64,000 bases of DNA. It comes from JAAYXE01 sp964391195 (GTDB lineage: Bacteria; Chloroflexota; Anaerolineae; Anaerolineales; UBA4823). The stretch's first letter is position 1; every line of letters starts with the position of its first letter. Below the pieces are notes generated by a model. That model was given only the letters and a program-made list of their open reading frames with translations. It had not been told where the DNA came from and did not search any database. The translations under genes were made by a program, and so were the position numbers. Positions 33,575-41,427 of this stretch are shown here, in pieces. Location of the stretch: positions 7,850 to 71,849 of the forward strand of contig CAYMLG010000019.1 in assembly GCA_964391195.1 (NCBI GenBank). The letters run 5' to 3'.

Positions 33575-34813
33575 ATGCGCCCCTATTTCTTGATGGTGCT
33601 GTTGTACTTCACCCTGGCAGTGCTGGCGGCTGTCGATGCCGCCCTGACCGGGATGCAAATCCTGCCCGGCTTCAATGGGATCCGCTGGCTGCGGATCCAC
33701 TTCATCACCCTCGGCGCCGTAACTCAGGCCGTCTTCGGCCTGCTGCCGGCGTTGGTTGCTGCCTATCTGAAAAAGCCCAGTCCGGCGATGCGGTGGGACA
33801 TCTGGATCAGCCTGAACGCCGGCCTGCTGGTCCTGCTGGTCGGCATCCCCCTCTTCAATGCGGTCCTGATTATCACCGGCGGGACCTTGATATTCATCGC
33901 CACCCTGCTGCTGATCGCATTGCTCCGGGACCTGCGCCCTTTCCCCGAGGCCGCAAACCGCACGGTTTCGGAAGGAAGGAAGTTTTACCTGGCCGGGCTG
34001 GGCTACCTGCTGGTGGGGATTATCGTCGGCAGTGGGCTGTGGTTCGGCTGGGCGGAGTGGCTGCGGATCGAAGTGCCCATTGAAGTCCACATCCATGCCA
34101 ACAACTGGGGTTTCATGTCGCTAATCTTCGCCGGGCTGCTGATCGACCTGTACCCGCGCTTCAGCGGGCGGTCCTTGGCCTGGCCGCGCTCCGTGACACC
34201 GATTTACTGGATGATGGTCCTGGGTGCGCTGGGCCTGGTGCTCGGACCGTGGTTTAAGTCGAACTGGTTCTCTGTTCCTGGCCTGGTCCTTCACCTGGCA
34301 GCGACCATCTGGCTGTTAGCCAATGTCATCCGGCCGGTAATCAGGGACCGCCAGGCCTGGACGCCGGGGATGTTCCACCTGGTCACCGCCTATGCCTGGA
34401 TCCTGGCCCCGGTGCTCATCGCCCCCTTGATCATCGCCAATGTGCCCGGTTTTCCCGGCGCAGGGATCGAGGCGAATGCCCCGCAGGCGTTGATCTACGG
34501 CTGGGTGCTGCAGTTTGGCTACGCCCTGCTGCCGTTCATCTTCCGCCGTGCCCTGCTCCCAGGCGAGCCCGCCCGGCTTGGGGGAAGCTGGCTCAGCCTG
34601 CTCGCGATCCACACCGGCTCCGCCTTCCTCTGGGCCAGCATCTTCATCGAGCCGTACCGGGGTCTGCTCCATGGGGTAGCCTACGGCTTCTGGGCGCTCT
34701 CCATGCTGCCGGTCCTACTACAGCTATTTGCGATTATCAGCGCCGGGCTGGCCAGGCAGGAGAGCGAGTCGTTCATCCCTCCGCCCGCGGATCGTAACGC
34801 ACCGGCGGATTGA
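33575..34813 (+). CDS. NnrS/CcoN-like 12-TM membrane protein
   Basis: A 412-residue, roughly 12-TM protein with histidines placed as in heme-binding oxidase-like proteins: LRIHFITLGAVTQAVFG, VEVHIHANNWGFMS-like (EVHIHANNWGF), MFHLVTAYAW and AIHTGSAFLWAS. This pattern recalls NnrS and stand-alone CcoN-like proteins linked to NO metabolism. It lacks enough ligands to call a full oxidase. Neighbouring Crp/Fnr genes and the DUF438 gene fit nitrosative or anaerobic response. Confidence 0.65.
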   Translation: MRPYFLMVLLYFTLAVLAAVDAALTGMQILPGFNGIRWLRIHFITLGAVTQAVFGLLPALVAAYLKKPSPAMRWDIWISLNAGLLVLLVGIPLFNAVLIITGGTLIFIATLLLIALLRDLRPFPEAANRTVSEGRKFYLAGLGYLLVGIIVGSGLWFGWAEWLRIEVPIEVHIHANNWGFMSLIFAGLLIDLYPRFSGRSLAWPRSVTPIYWMMVLGALGLVLGPWFKSNWFSVPGLVLHLAATIWLLANVIRPVIRDRQAWTPGMFHLVTAYAWILAPVLIAPLIIANVPGFPGAGIEANAPQALIYGWVLQFGYALLPFIFRRALLPGEPARLGGSWLSLLAIHTGSAFLWASIFIEPYRGLLHGVAYGFWALSMLPVLLQLFAIISAGLARQESESFIPPPADRNAPAD

Positions 34814-34858
34814 TATACACAACTGGTCTCCAGCACGAGAGAAAAAAGCGGCGAGTCA

Positions 34859-34906
34859 AAACTACGGGGTTATTTGCGGGATTGCTCGCAAATAACCCCG
34901 TAGTTT
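34859..34906. terminator. 20-bp perfect hairpin between convergent genes
   Basis: Arms 34859-34878 and 34887-34906 are perfectly complementary (AAACTACGGGGTTATTTGCG on the left). It separates the NnrS/CcoN-like gene from the DUF166 gene. Confidence 0.65.
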
Positions 34907-34928
34907 CCATCCGTCTCGAAGGGCCCGA

Positions 34929-35696
34929 TCATTGACCTTCGCTGCGGTCGCCTGGAGTAATGTAGTTGACCTTTTTATATGGCTTGACCTGGGGGTTAAG
35001 GTTGTCTTTGAGCAGGTTGCCGGAAACGTGCATCAGCGTGTCGCCGAAGTCGGGGTCGATGCCCATGCTTGCCAGGCAGGGGAAATGGTGGTGCAGCAGC
35101 CCGGCCTTCTCCTCCGCCTCATCCGCCGACACACCGGCCAGGCGTTCCGCCACGTACCGGGCGCAGCCACAGACGGCGTCCCGGCGGACTTCAACGGTAG
35201 TAATCTGGCGCGTCTCGGGGTCGATCTCGAGCTTCAGGTCGGGCTGCCCGAAGTACCGGGCGAACTCGGAGATCAGCGGGCTGTCATAAGCCATGCGCTG
35301 CCGCCGGGCGACCAGGTAATCCGTTTCGGTCAGCGAGCACAGCGGTTTGGGGGTGGCGCAGACCACCCCCATCCTTTCCAACCAACCGCGCAACTGGCGG
35401 GCCAACCCGCGCGGCAGCCAGGCTTCGTTGTCCACGCTGGCGATCACGGCTTTGGCTCCGGTCATGGCGGCGATCTCGGGCAGCAGCTCGGCAACCCCTT
35501 TATGCTCGGCGAACGAGAGGATTAGCTCGGCTGCTGGCAGCTCCGGCGGCAGGTAGTCCTCCGGATAATCGATCACCAGCGGGAAGGCGGCCGGCGCCTG
35601 CCAGGTTTCGATCTCCCAGCTTTGCGGCGCGTGCTGCTTCACGTTTTCGACGTGGCGGTACCCATATGTGCCGGAGACAACAGCCAGGATGCGCAT
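34929..35696 (-). CDS. DUF166 family protein
   Basis: A 255-residue soluble protein. MRILAVVSGTYGYRHVENV, the central VIDYPEDYLPPELP, VIASVDNEAWLPRG and the C-terminal Cys/His segment VCGCARYVAERL...HHHFPCLASM match the DUF166 (thymidylate-synthase-related by name only) family found mainly in archaea and some bacteria. The conserved Cys suggests metal or cluster binding. It lies three bases from the DUF438 gene on the same strand. Biochemical role unknown. Confidence 0.85.
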   Translation of the reverse strand: MRILAVVSGTYGYRHVENVKQHAPQSWEIETWQAPAAFPLVIDYPEDYLPPELPAAELILSFAEHKGVAELLPEIAAMTGAKAVIASVDNEAWLPRGLARQLRGWLERMGVVCATPKPLCSLTETDYLVARRQRMAYDSPLISEFARYFGQPDLKLEIDPETRQITTVEVRRDAVCGCARYVAERLAGVSADEAEEKAGLLHHHFPCLASMGIDPDFGDTLMHVSGNLLKDNLNPQVKPYKKVNYITPGDRSEGQ

Positions 35697-35699
35697 TGC

Positions 35700-36956
35700 T
35701 CAATTCTCGTCCAGCAGCCGCCGCTCGCCCTGCAATGCGCGCAGTGGAGTGATATCCTGCGTCACTTCCAGGGTGCCGCGATAGGCGCCATGTTCGTCGC
35801 GCAGGGCAAAGTAGCTGATGTGGACCATCCGCCCCGCAAAGTTGATCCAGAATTCGGCCTGCTCCCGCCGGCCGAGGCGGAAATCATCCAGGATCTGCTG
35901 CACGCGCCCCACACTCTGCGGCGGGTGGCAGTTCTGCACTTTCCGCCCGATGATAGCCGGGGTGCGGTTGAAGATGCGCTCGCGGGTCTGAGAGTAGTAG
36001 CACACCGTATCCTGCTCGTCCACGAAGGTCACATCCACCGGCAAGTGGCGCAGCAGCATATCCACCTGCTCCAGGCTGAGCGCACCGGTGTTCAGCGGCA
36101 GCCTGGCCGGTTTCGCCGGGCTCTCTGCCCTCACCGGGCTTTCCGGCGGCCGGTGGATCTGCTCGATCAGGCTGCCCGCCGGAGCCCCTTGCCGGCCCGG
36201 CGCCCACTCATTTCCGGGTGCGATCAAGAAAAAGCCGATTTCTTCTTCCTGGTCCCGGATTTCGGCCCAATCCTCTTCTGTCAGGTGTTCGAGCGCGGCC
36301 GGGAAGAGGATCTTCTCCTCTTTATACACCATTTCCCCGATCTTGGCGGCGATCTCCTGGAAACGGGCTTCCACCTCGGCGGGATCGATTTTCCCCGCCT
36401 CGCTCACAGCCTGGGCGAGGCTGCGCAGGCCGAGGCGGATTTCATCGTGAATCCCCCACATCACCTTCGAAGGTCCATAGAATCCGTAGGCCTCGAGGAA
36501 GGGGAAGAGCAGCATCTCTTTGCGCAGGTAATGCCGCTCGAACTCCCCCAGTTTTTCCAACTGCAGCCGGAAGGTGGTCAATGTCTTCGGCTGCGGCGCT
36601 GCCCGATAGTCCTGCAGTGTGGCCCCCATCTGGCTGATGAACCGCAGCACAATCTCGTTCTCAGCCGTAAAGGTGTGGACCGGATGACCGGGGATGGTCT
36701 CCGGCGCCTGCTGTTTGTCCAGCCCATCCTGGAACACGGCGACGTGCACGTCGCACAAGCGCTGGATCTCCTCGACCGGCACGCCTTCTTCGATCAGGAT
36801 CTGTTCGACTTCGGCGATCTCTTCCGCGGTAGCTTCTCCTGCCAGGGTTGAAAACAGCGCTTTCACTTCGCTCACCGGTTTCCCCTGGTGGAGCTGGACC
36901 AGCACCTCACGCAGGATCTCTTTCCGGCGGCTGACGTTGTTGATATATTCGCTCAT
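35700..36956 (-). CDS. DUF438-hemerythrin-PAS protein
   Basis: A 418-residue cytoplasmic sensor-like protein. Residues ~10-75 are DUF438 (ILREVLVQLHQG); ~90-260 form a hemerythrin-like helical bundle with diiron-type ligands (FERHYLRKEMLLFPFLE, WGIHDEIR, EEKILFPA); ~295-410 are a PAS domain with the NCHPPQSV segment typical of this family. Members are linked to oxygen/NO sensing and iron-sulfur repair. It starts an operon with the DUF166 gene. A perfect TTTGCGC palindrome 89 bases upstream is shared with the DUF2249 gene. Confidence 0.9.
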   Translation of the reverse strand: MSEYINNVSRRKEILREVLVQLHQGKPVSEVKALFSTLAGEATAEEIAEVEQILIEEGVPVEEIQRLCDVHVAVFQDGLDKQQAPETIPGHPVHTFTAENEIVLRFISQMGATLQDYRAAPQPKTLTTFRLQLEKLGEFERHYLRKEMLLFPFLEAYGFYGPSKVMWGIHDEIRLGLRSLAQAVSEAGKIDPAEVEARFQEIAAKIGEMVYKEEKILFPAALEHLTEEDWAEIRDQEEEIGFFLIAPGNEWAPGRQGAPAGSLIEQIHRPPESPVRAESPAKPARLPLNTGALSLEQVDMLLRHLPVDVTFVDEQDTVCYYSQTRERIFNRTPAIIGRKVQNCHPPQSVGRVQQILDDFRLGRREQAEFWINFAGRMVHISYFALRDEHGAYRGTLEVTQDITPLRALQGERRLLDEN

Positions 36957-37044
36957 TGGATTGCACTCTCACTTCCTCAGATTTACCAGCACCGGAAACA
37001 CGGTCTGGCTACTGTTAAAGGATAGTGGAAGGATGCAATCCCAT

Positions 37045-37062
37045 GTTTGCGCCAGCGCAAAC
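37045..37062. promoter_or_regulatory. GTTTGCGC-N2-GCGCAAAC palindrome upstream of DUF438 gene
   Basis: Perfect 18-bp palindrome with a two-base centre, 89 bases before the ATG at 36956. The same core is found at 52025-52040 before the DUF2249 gene, which supports a shared regulator. Confidence 0.65.
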
Positions 37063-37081
37063 GACGGCTAACTGCCGCCGG

Positions 37082-37120
37082 AAAAATGCTGGCAGCCATC
37101 ACTAGTTGATGGCTGCCAGC
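37082..37120 (-). terminator. Rho-independent terminator of the DUF2269-like gene
   Basis: A 14-bp perfect stem (37088-37101 with 37107-37120) followed on the minus strand by ATTTTTC; 54 bases after the stop at 37174. Confidence 0.75.
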
Positions 37121-37173
37121 AAGGCCTGTATGATCTTCCCTGCGTAGGCAGTGAGATAACTCACAGCTTCACG

Positions 37174-37698
37174 CTAAAAGAACCAGTAGCGCGCGGTTGC
37201 CATAGTCAGCATCGATATGGTAAGCATAACAAAGTCGATGGCTTCCGCCCGATTGAGTTTTCCTTCCAGAGCGCTAAGCTCCTGCAGCAGTTCTGGAGCC
37301 GGTGGCCCGCCTGCTCTGGCGATCTGTTGGCCGATGGATCCCATGCGAGCCGCGGTTGGGCCGATGCCAAAACTGCCGACCAGGAAAGCGACTAGCGCCG
37401 CGAGCGACCCGATCGTAAAGCCAATCCCCGGTCCTGTCCGGAACCAGGCCAGATTGAACCCACCGGACGCATGAACCAGGAGCACGCCCCCGGCGAGCAC
37501 GGTGAGCAGGCTGGTGACCATCATAAATACAGGATACCGGCTGCGACCGGTTAGGGTTTGCATGAATTGGCCCCCTGCAGGTCCGATAGATTTCACCGAT
37601 GGCTTGATGAAGAACAGGTAGACAATTGCCGCTCCGATCCACAACCCACCGGAAAAGATATGAAGGATACGAAAGAGAATCACAAGGTAAACGTTCAT
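37174..37698 (-). CDS. DUF2269/CopD-like four-TM membrane protein
   Basis: A 174-residue protein with four TM helices: YLVILFRILHIFSGGLWIG, YPVFMMVTSLLTVLAGG, IGSLAALVAFLVGSFGIG and a C-terminal helix. The RxxHI-x-x-G-x-x-W-x-G opening is shared with DUF2269 and CopD-type membrane proteins, where the His may bind heme or metal. AGGAGTATTCC precedes the ATG. Function unknown. Confidence 0.7.
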   Translation of the reverse strand: MNVYLVILFRILHIFSGGLWIGAAIVYLFFIKPSVKSIGPAGGQFMQTLTGRSRYPVFMMVTSLLTVLAGGVLLVHASGGFNLAWFRTGPGIGFTIGSLAALVAFLVGSFGIGPTAARMGSIGQQIARAGGPPAPELLQELSALEGKLNRAEAIDFVMLTISMLTMATARYWFF

Positions 37699-37710
37699 TT
37701 GGAATACTCC

Positions 37711-37926
37711 TTAGATATTAAACAAAACCAGAAACTTGGAAAGATCCAACAGGCGTCTGCGCCGTGAAGCCCTGCTCCCTGGACCCATAACTGTCACGGA
37801 GAACCAGGGGCTTTGTGGCGGACCACGCACGGCTCGAAAAAGCAGTGCTCTCACGGCGCAGGACTTTTGCAGGTAAAACCGTTCCGTCAAGTTATGAAGA
37901 GTGCCTTCAGCATTTTGAAGAGTCAT
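37711..37926 (-). CDS. Doubtful small ORF (71 aa)
   Basis: A short frame with GGAAGG upstream of ATG 37926, overlapping the 3' end of the gene at 37907-38323 by 20 bases. The product is basic (RASRRRRLL near the C-terminus) with no recognised domain. The SD and overlap argue for translation, but the composition looks like read-through of non-coding DNA. Confidence 0.25.
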   Translation of the reverse strand: MTLQNAEGTLHNLTERFYLQKSCAVRALLFRAVRGPPQSPWFSVTVMGPGSRASRRRRLLDLSKFLVLFNI

Positions 37927-38323
37927 GGCTTCCACCTTCCAGAAAAAGGAATATCTCGATGAACCAGCGCCTGCTCGAGCCTGAAACAGGAATGCCCCGG
38001 GTGATCAGAAAAAAGCCCCAGCTCTGCCCTGCTTGATTGTCTGAGGCAGATGCTTGCAGGTGCCCCAGACCAGGAGTGCAGACCCAAATTCGAAAGCAGG
38101 ACTGGGGAGGGTCAAGCGCTGAGACCGCCTTTTGGATGTACTCGATGGAGTGCATGATTGACTCGTGGATTTGGGCGAATTTGGTGGGTGGCAGGCCCAA
38201 TCCACGCAGGATCTCGAGGGTGTTTTCCAGGGGTCCCTTGCTGCCCGCTTCGGACTCCGTAAACTCAGCCAGGAGCCGCCATTCGATATTCGTTTCTTCA
38301 GTAAAAGGTTTATCCGCTTGCAC
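37907..38323 (-). pseudogene. Shrunken RsbW-like ATP-binding (anti-sigma kinase type) protein
   Basis: A 138-residue frame whose layout matches GHKL-type serine kinases of the RsbW/SpoIIAB sort: EFTESEAGSKGPLENTL then LEILRGLGLPPTKFAQI corresponds to the usual N-terminal half, SWGFFLI to the lid motif GWGLFLI, and IEIFLFLEGG to the C-terminal strand. The N-box (NAxEHGN) and the DxGxG ATP motif are lost or unrecognisable, so it is either decayed or a very diverged non-ATP-binding form. The start is a GTG. Assignment rests on remembered family pattern and is tentative. Confidence 0.4.
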
Positions 38324-38583
38324 CGCTTCCGTCCTTTTGACGTTTTTTCATTTCGTTTCACCTTGCCCTATTTTGTCGGATTAGTCGAAAAAAGAGGTGG
38401 CACTGTATGGGGACGAAAACTGCCACAAAAAGTGATACAGTTTACCGACGGGGCACCGTAAGCAAACCGGGGACGGAGAGCAGATAATCGGAAAAATACT
38501 TCCTTTTTCACCCTTTTTTTACCTTGAAGAGTGATTTACTCCCACCGGTCCGGATGATATGCTAGAACCTCGATCATGATTTC

Positions 38584-41190
38584 ATGGAGCCTGATGAGTG
38601 GTGGAATACGGTTTATGCACAAAAGTATGTGGAAAAAATGGAAGCAAGTCATCCCATATCATTTTGCGAGTGGTTGCAGCGCCGGAGAAAAGTGCTCGAC
38701 TTAACCAGAGCAGAACTCGCCCAGGCCGCCGGATGTTCAATCTCTGCCCTACGGAAGATCGAAGGTGGAGAGCGTAAACCTTCGAAACAGCTTGCCTCTC
38801 TGCTGTCCGCATCGTTGCAAGTCCCCCCGGAATATGAGCCAAACTTTATACGCGCTGCCCGCGGCGAACTGAACGTTGAACGCCTGCCGTCGCCCGATTC
38901 CCTTCCGGATCGGAACGTCGCCTCGGAGTGCTCACCCGCTCGCCCTGATACCCTGGGCTTGCAGCCGCAGGTCCGCTTGATCGGTCGCGAGAGCGAGCTT
39001 TCTACGCTCCACCGTTTATTGCGCGACCCGGAATGTTCGCTGCTTACCCTGGTGGGCCTGGGAGGGATCGGAAAAACTCGCCTGGCGTCCGAACTGGAGA
39101 AAATTTGCTCGCCTCTCTTTCCCGGCGGCATTTATTTTGTGAATCTCGCTCCGCTGCAGGAGATCGAGTTCATGGTCCCCGCCATCGCCCAGGCGATGAA
39201 CATTCCGCTTACCGGGAACCTGGATGCGCGCGCACAGTTCCTACACGGTTTGTCTCACCAGGTGGGGAATTTCCTGCTTATCCTTGATAACCTGGAGCAC
39301 TTGTTGGCCCTAACCCCAGCCGTCGACCGGAGTGGCGGTGTGGCCGAGCTGCTGGTTGATATGCTCCAGCAGGCCCCTACCATAAAAATCCTGGTCACCT
39401 CTAGAGAGCGCATTCATCTGCACGCTGAATGGACTTTTGAGCTGCACGGTTTGCCTGTCCCCCAAGAGCTTGATCCCCACCGGCCGGAAGAGAACAGCGC
39501 CGTGGCCCTGTTCCTTCAGCATGCGCGCCGGGTGAATCCGGAGTATCGAATGACCCCGGCCGATCTTTCGGCGATCATCCAGATTTGCCAACTGGTGGGG
39601 GGAGTGCCGCTGGCCATCGAGCTGGCGGCAGCCTGGACCGCAATGCTCACCTGTGAAGAAATTGCACAGGAAATTGGCTCCAACCTGGATTTTCTGAGCA
39701 CCTCGATGTGGGATATCCCCGAACGGCACCGCTCCATGCGAGCGACCTTCGATCACTCCTGGAACTTACTATCTGGGGGGGAGCGCAGGGTGCTCTCCCA
39801 CCTCTCGATCTTTCAAGGGGGGTTCCGCCGCAAGGCGGCCGAGCAGGTGGTCGGGGCGGACTTACATATTTTGGCCAACCTGGTTTCCAAGTCACTGCTG
39901 CGCCGGACGGAAAGCGGGCGCTACAACATCCACGAAGTGATTCGCCAGTTCGCTTTATCCCACCTTACTGTCGATCCCACCTATCGAATAGTGCGACAGG
40001 CGCACAGTGAGTATTACCTCAAACTGCTTGCAGAAAAGGAAAGCGAGCTCAAAGGGGCAGCCCAGCTTCAGGCCATCCGGGAAATTGTGGATGAGATGGA
40101 TAATCTACGGACCGCATGGGCCTGGGCGGCGAAGGGAGCAAACTATCTCTTAATTTGTTCTGCCTTACGTAGTTTTGGGTGGTTCTGCAACATCCACGGT
40201 TACCTGGATGAGGGGATCGAACAACTGGAAATGGTCGCGCGTAAGTTAAGGACCGCTCAGGACGATGCCGGCTGGCAGGCGATCCTTGGCCGGGTCCTGG
40301 CGCAGCAGGGCCTGCTCAATTTTCGCAAGGGCCGGTTTGGCCCGGCGCTGGAACTGTTCGAGGCCAGCCTTAAGTATTTTGGATCCACTGGTGAGCCTGC
40401 GTGGTTGGTCGATCCGCTGTTAATCAGCGGTATTATCCTGTTTCTCATTGGCGAAATTGACGTTTCACGGTCCCGGTTGACGGAAGCCCTGGCGAACGCC
40501 CAGACGGCAAAAGATGAGTGGGCTGCAGCCTATGCCCATTTCAACCTCGGTTACATTGACAGCCTCACCGGGCATTACAGCCGGGGTTATGAGACCATGC
40601 TTTCCGCGCTGGCCGCATGGCGAGAAATCGGCGATCCGAACGCGGTTGCATTGGGCTTGAATTTCATCAGCCGCACTGCGATCCAATTGGGGCTTCATGC
40701 GGAAGCGCGGACCTTCCTGGAGGAGAGCCTGCGCCTGAACATCGAAGTCGGTGACCGGTGGGGGACCGGCACCAGCTACCGCAACCTCGGCCTGGCTGCC
40801 CTGAGGCGGGGAGAGCTTGACGAGGCGCGAACCATGCTCCAGGAAAGTTTGGAGATCTTCGATGGGTTCGTCACCGGCTGGGATATCGCCCAATCGCTCT
40901 CATACCTGGCCGATGTGGAGGCTGCCGCCGCCGATCTACCGGCTGCCATGCAGACCTATTCGCGAGCGATCGAACTGGCCGTCGAAGCGCAAGCGCTGCC
41001 TTTGGCCATGGAGGCGACCGCCGGGCTGGCTCGGGTCCACTTCCTGGCCGGTGAGAAGGCGAAGTCCGCAGAGCTGCTGCGGGTCGTTTTAGATCACCCG
41101 GCCAGCCCTGCACCGATCAAGGATCACGCCTGCCAGATGCTCGTTGAAATTGCTGAGGCAAGTGCCCCGGCAAATGCCGCACTCCGCTAA
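38584..41190 (+). CDS. XRE-HTH / NB-ARC-like ATPase / TPR signalling regulator
   Basis: An 868-residue STAND-type regulator. An XRE helix-turn-helix (LTRAELAQAAGCSISALRKI) spans ~30-85; a nucleotide-binding ATPase follows with Walker A GLGGIGKT (~155), Walker B LLILDNLE (~225), TSRER sensor and GGVPLAIELAAAW; the C-terminal ~450 residues are TPR-like repeats. Such proteins act as ligand-gated transcriptional switches. ATG 38584 lacks a clear SD; M19 at 38638 would also retain all domains. It stands alone and converges with the narG operon. Confidence 0.9.
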   Translation: MEPDEWWNTVYAQKYVEKMEASHPISFCEWLQRRRKVLDLTRAELAQAAGCSISALRKIEGGERKPSKQLASLLSASLQVPPEYEPNFIRAARGELNVERLPSPDSLPDRNVASECSPARPDTLGLQPQVRLIGRESELSTLHRLLRDPECSLLTLVGLGGIGKTRLASELEKICSPLFPGGIYFVNLAPLQEIEFMVPAIAQAMNIPLTGNLDARAQFLHGLSHQVGNFLLILDNLEHLLALTPAVDRSGGVAELLVDMLQQAPTIKILVTSRERIHLHAEWTFELHGLPVPQELDPHRPEENSAVALFLQHARRVNPEYRMTPADLSAIIQICQLVGGVPLAIELAAAWTAMLTCEEIAQEIGSNLDFLSTSMWDIPERHRSMRATFDHSWNLLSGGERRVLSHLSIFQGGFRRKAAEQVVGADLHILANLVSKSLLRRTESGRYNIHEVIRQFALSHLTVDPTYRIVRQAHSEYYLKLLAEKESELKGAAQLQAIREIVDEMDNLRTAWAWAAKGANYLLICSALRSFGWFCNIHGYLDEGIEQLEMVARKLRTAQDDAGWQAILGRVLAQQGLLNFRKGRFGPALELFEASLKYFGSTGEPAWLVDPLLISGIILFLIGEIDVSRSRLTEALANAQTAKDEWAAAYAHFNLGYIDSLTGHYSRGYETMLSALAAWREIGDPNAVALGLNFISRTAIQLGLHAEARTFLEESLRLNIEVGDRWGTGTSYRNLGLAALRRGELDEARTMLQESLEIFDGFVTGWDIAQSLSYLADVEAAAADLPAAMQTYSRAIELAVEAQALPLAMEATAGLARVHFLAGEKAKSAELLRVVLDHPASPAPIKDHACQMLVEIAEASAPANAALR

Positions 41191-41276
41191 AAAAGGCCCG
41201 CCGCCGTGCAGCGCGCCGCACCGGTGTCCTTCGCGTAGCGCAATGACACTGCAGCCGTATGGTTTCTCAAAAATAG

Positions 41277-41325
41277 ATGATTTGGGGTGGGACGGGCTGG
41301 ACGGCCCGTCCCACCCCCAAATCAT
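41277..41325. terminator. Long hairpin between regulator and narG
   Basis: ATGATTTGGGG...ACGGGC pairs with GCCCGT...CCCCAAATCAT with one bulged base; about 20 bp. It is preceded by TATGGTTTCTCAAAAATAG, which resembles the short repeat at 60889 and 61004. Confidence 0.55.
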
Positions 41326-41364
41326 TTCTCTCTCAATGCCTGGCTGAGAGCCAGTGGATAAACG

Positions 41365-41402
41365 ATGGCGGGCAGGAAGCTGCACAGCTTCCTGCCCGCC
41401 AT
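41365..41402. terminator. 18-bp perfect hairpin at the narG 3' end
   Basis: ATGGCGGGCAGGAAGCTG (41365-41382) pairs with 41385-41402; loop of two bases. It lies 26 bases after the narG stop. Confidence 0.6.
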
Positions 41403-41427
41403 AAGTTGTCGGCGGCTGGTCTGCGGA

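Noticed and set aside
35622..36851. Plus-strand open frame of 409 codons across the DUF166/DUF438 genes
   Set aside because: Covers two well-supported genes on the other strand and shows no recognisable motif.
38005..38361. Minus-strand frame of 118 codons beside the RsbW-like remnant
   Set aside because: Ser/Pro/Lys-rich shadow of the overlapping frame that carries the GHKL-like pattern.
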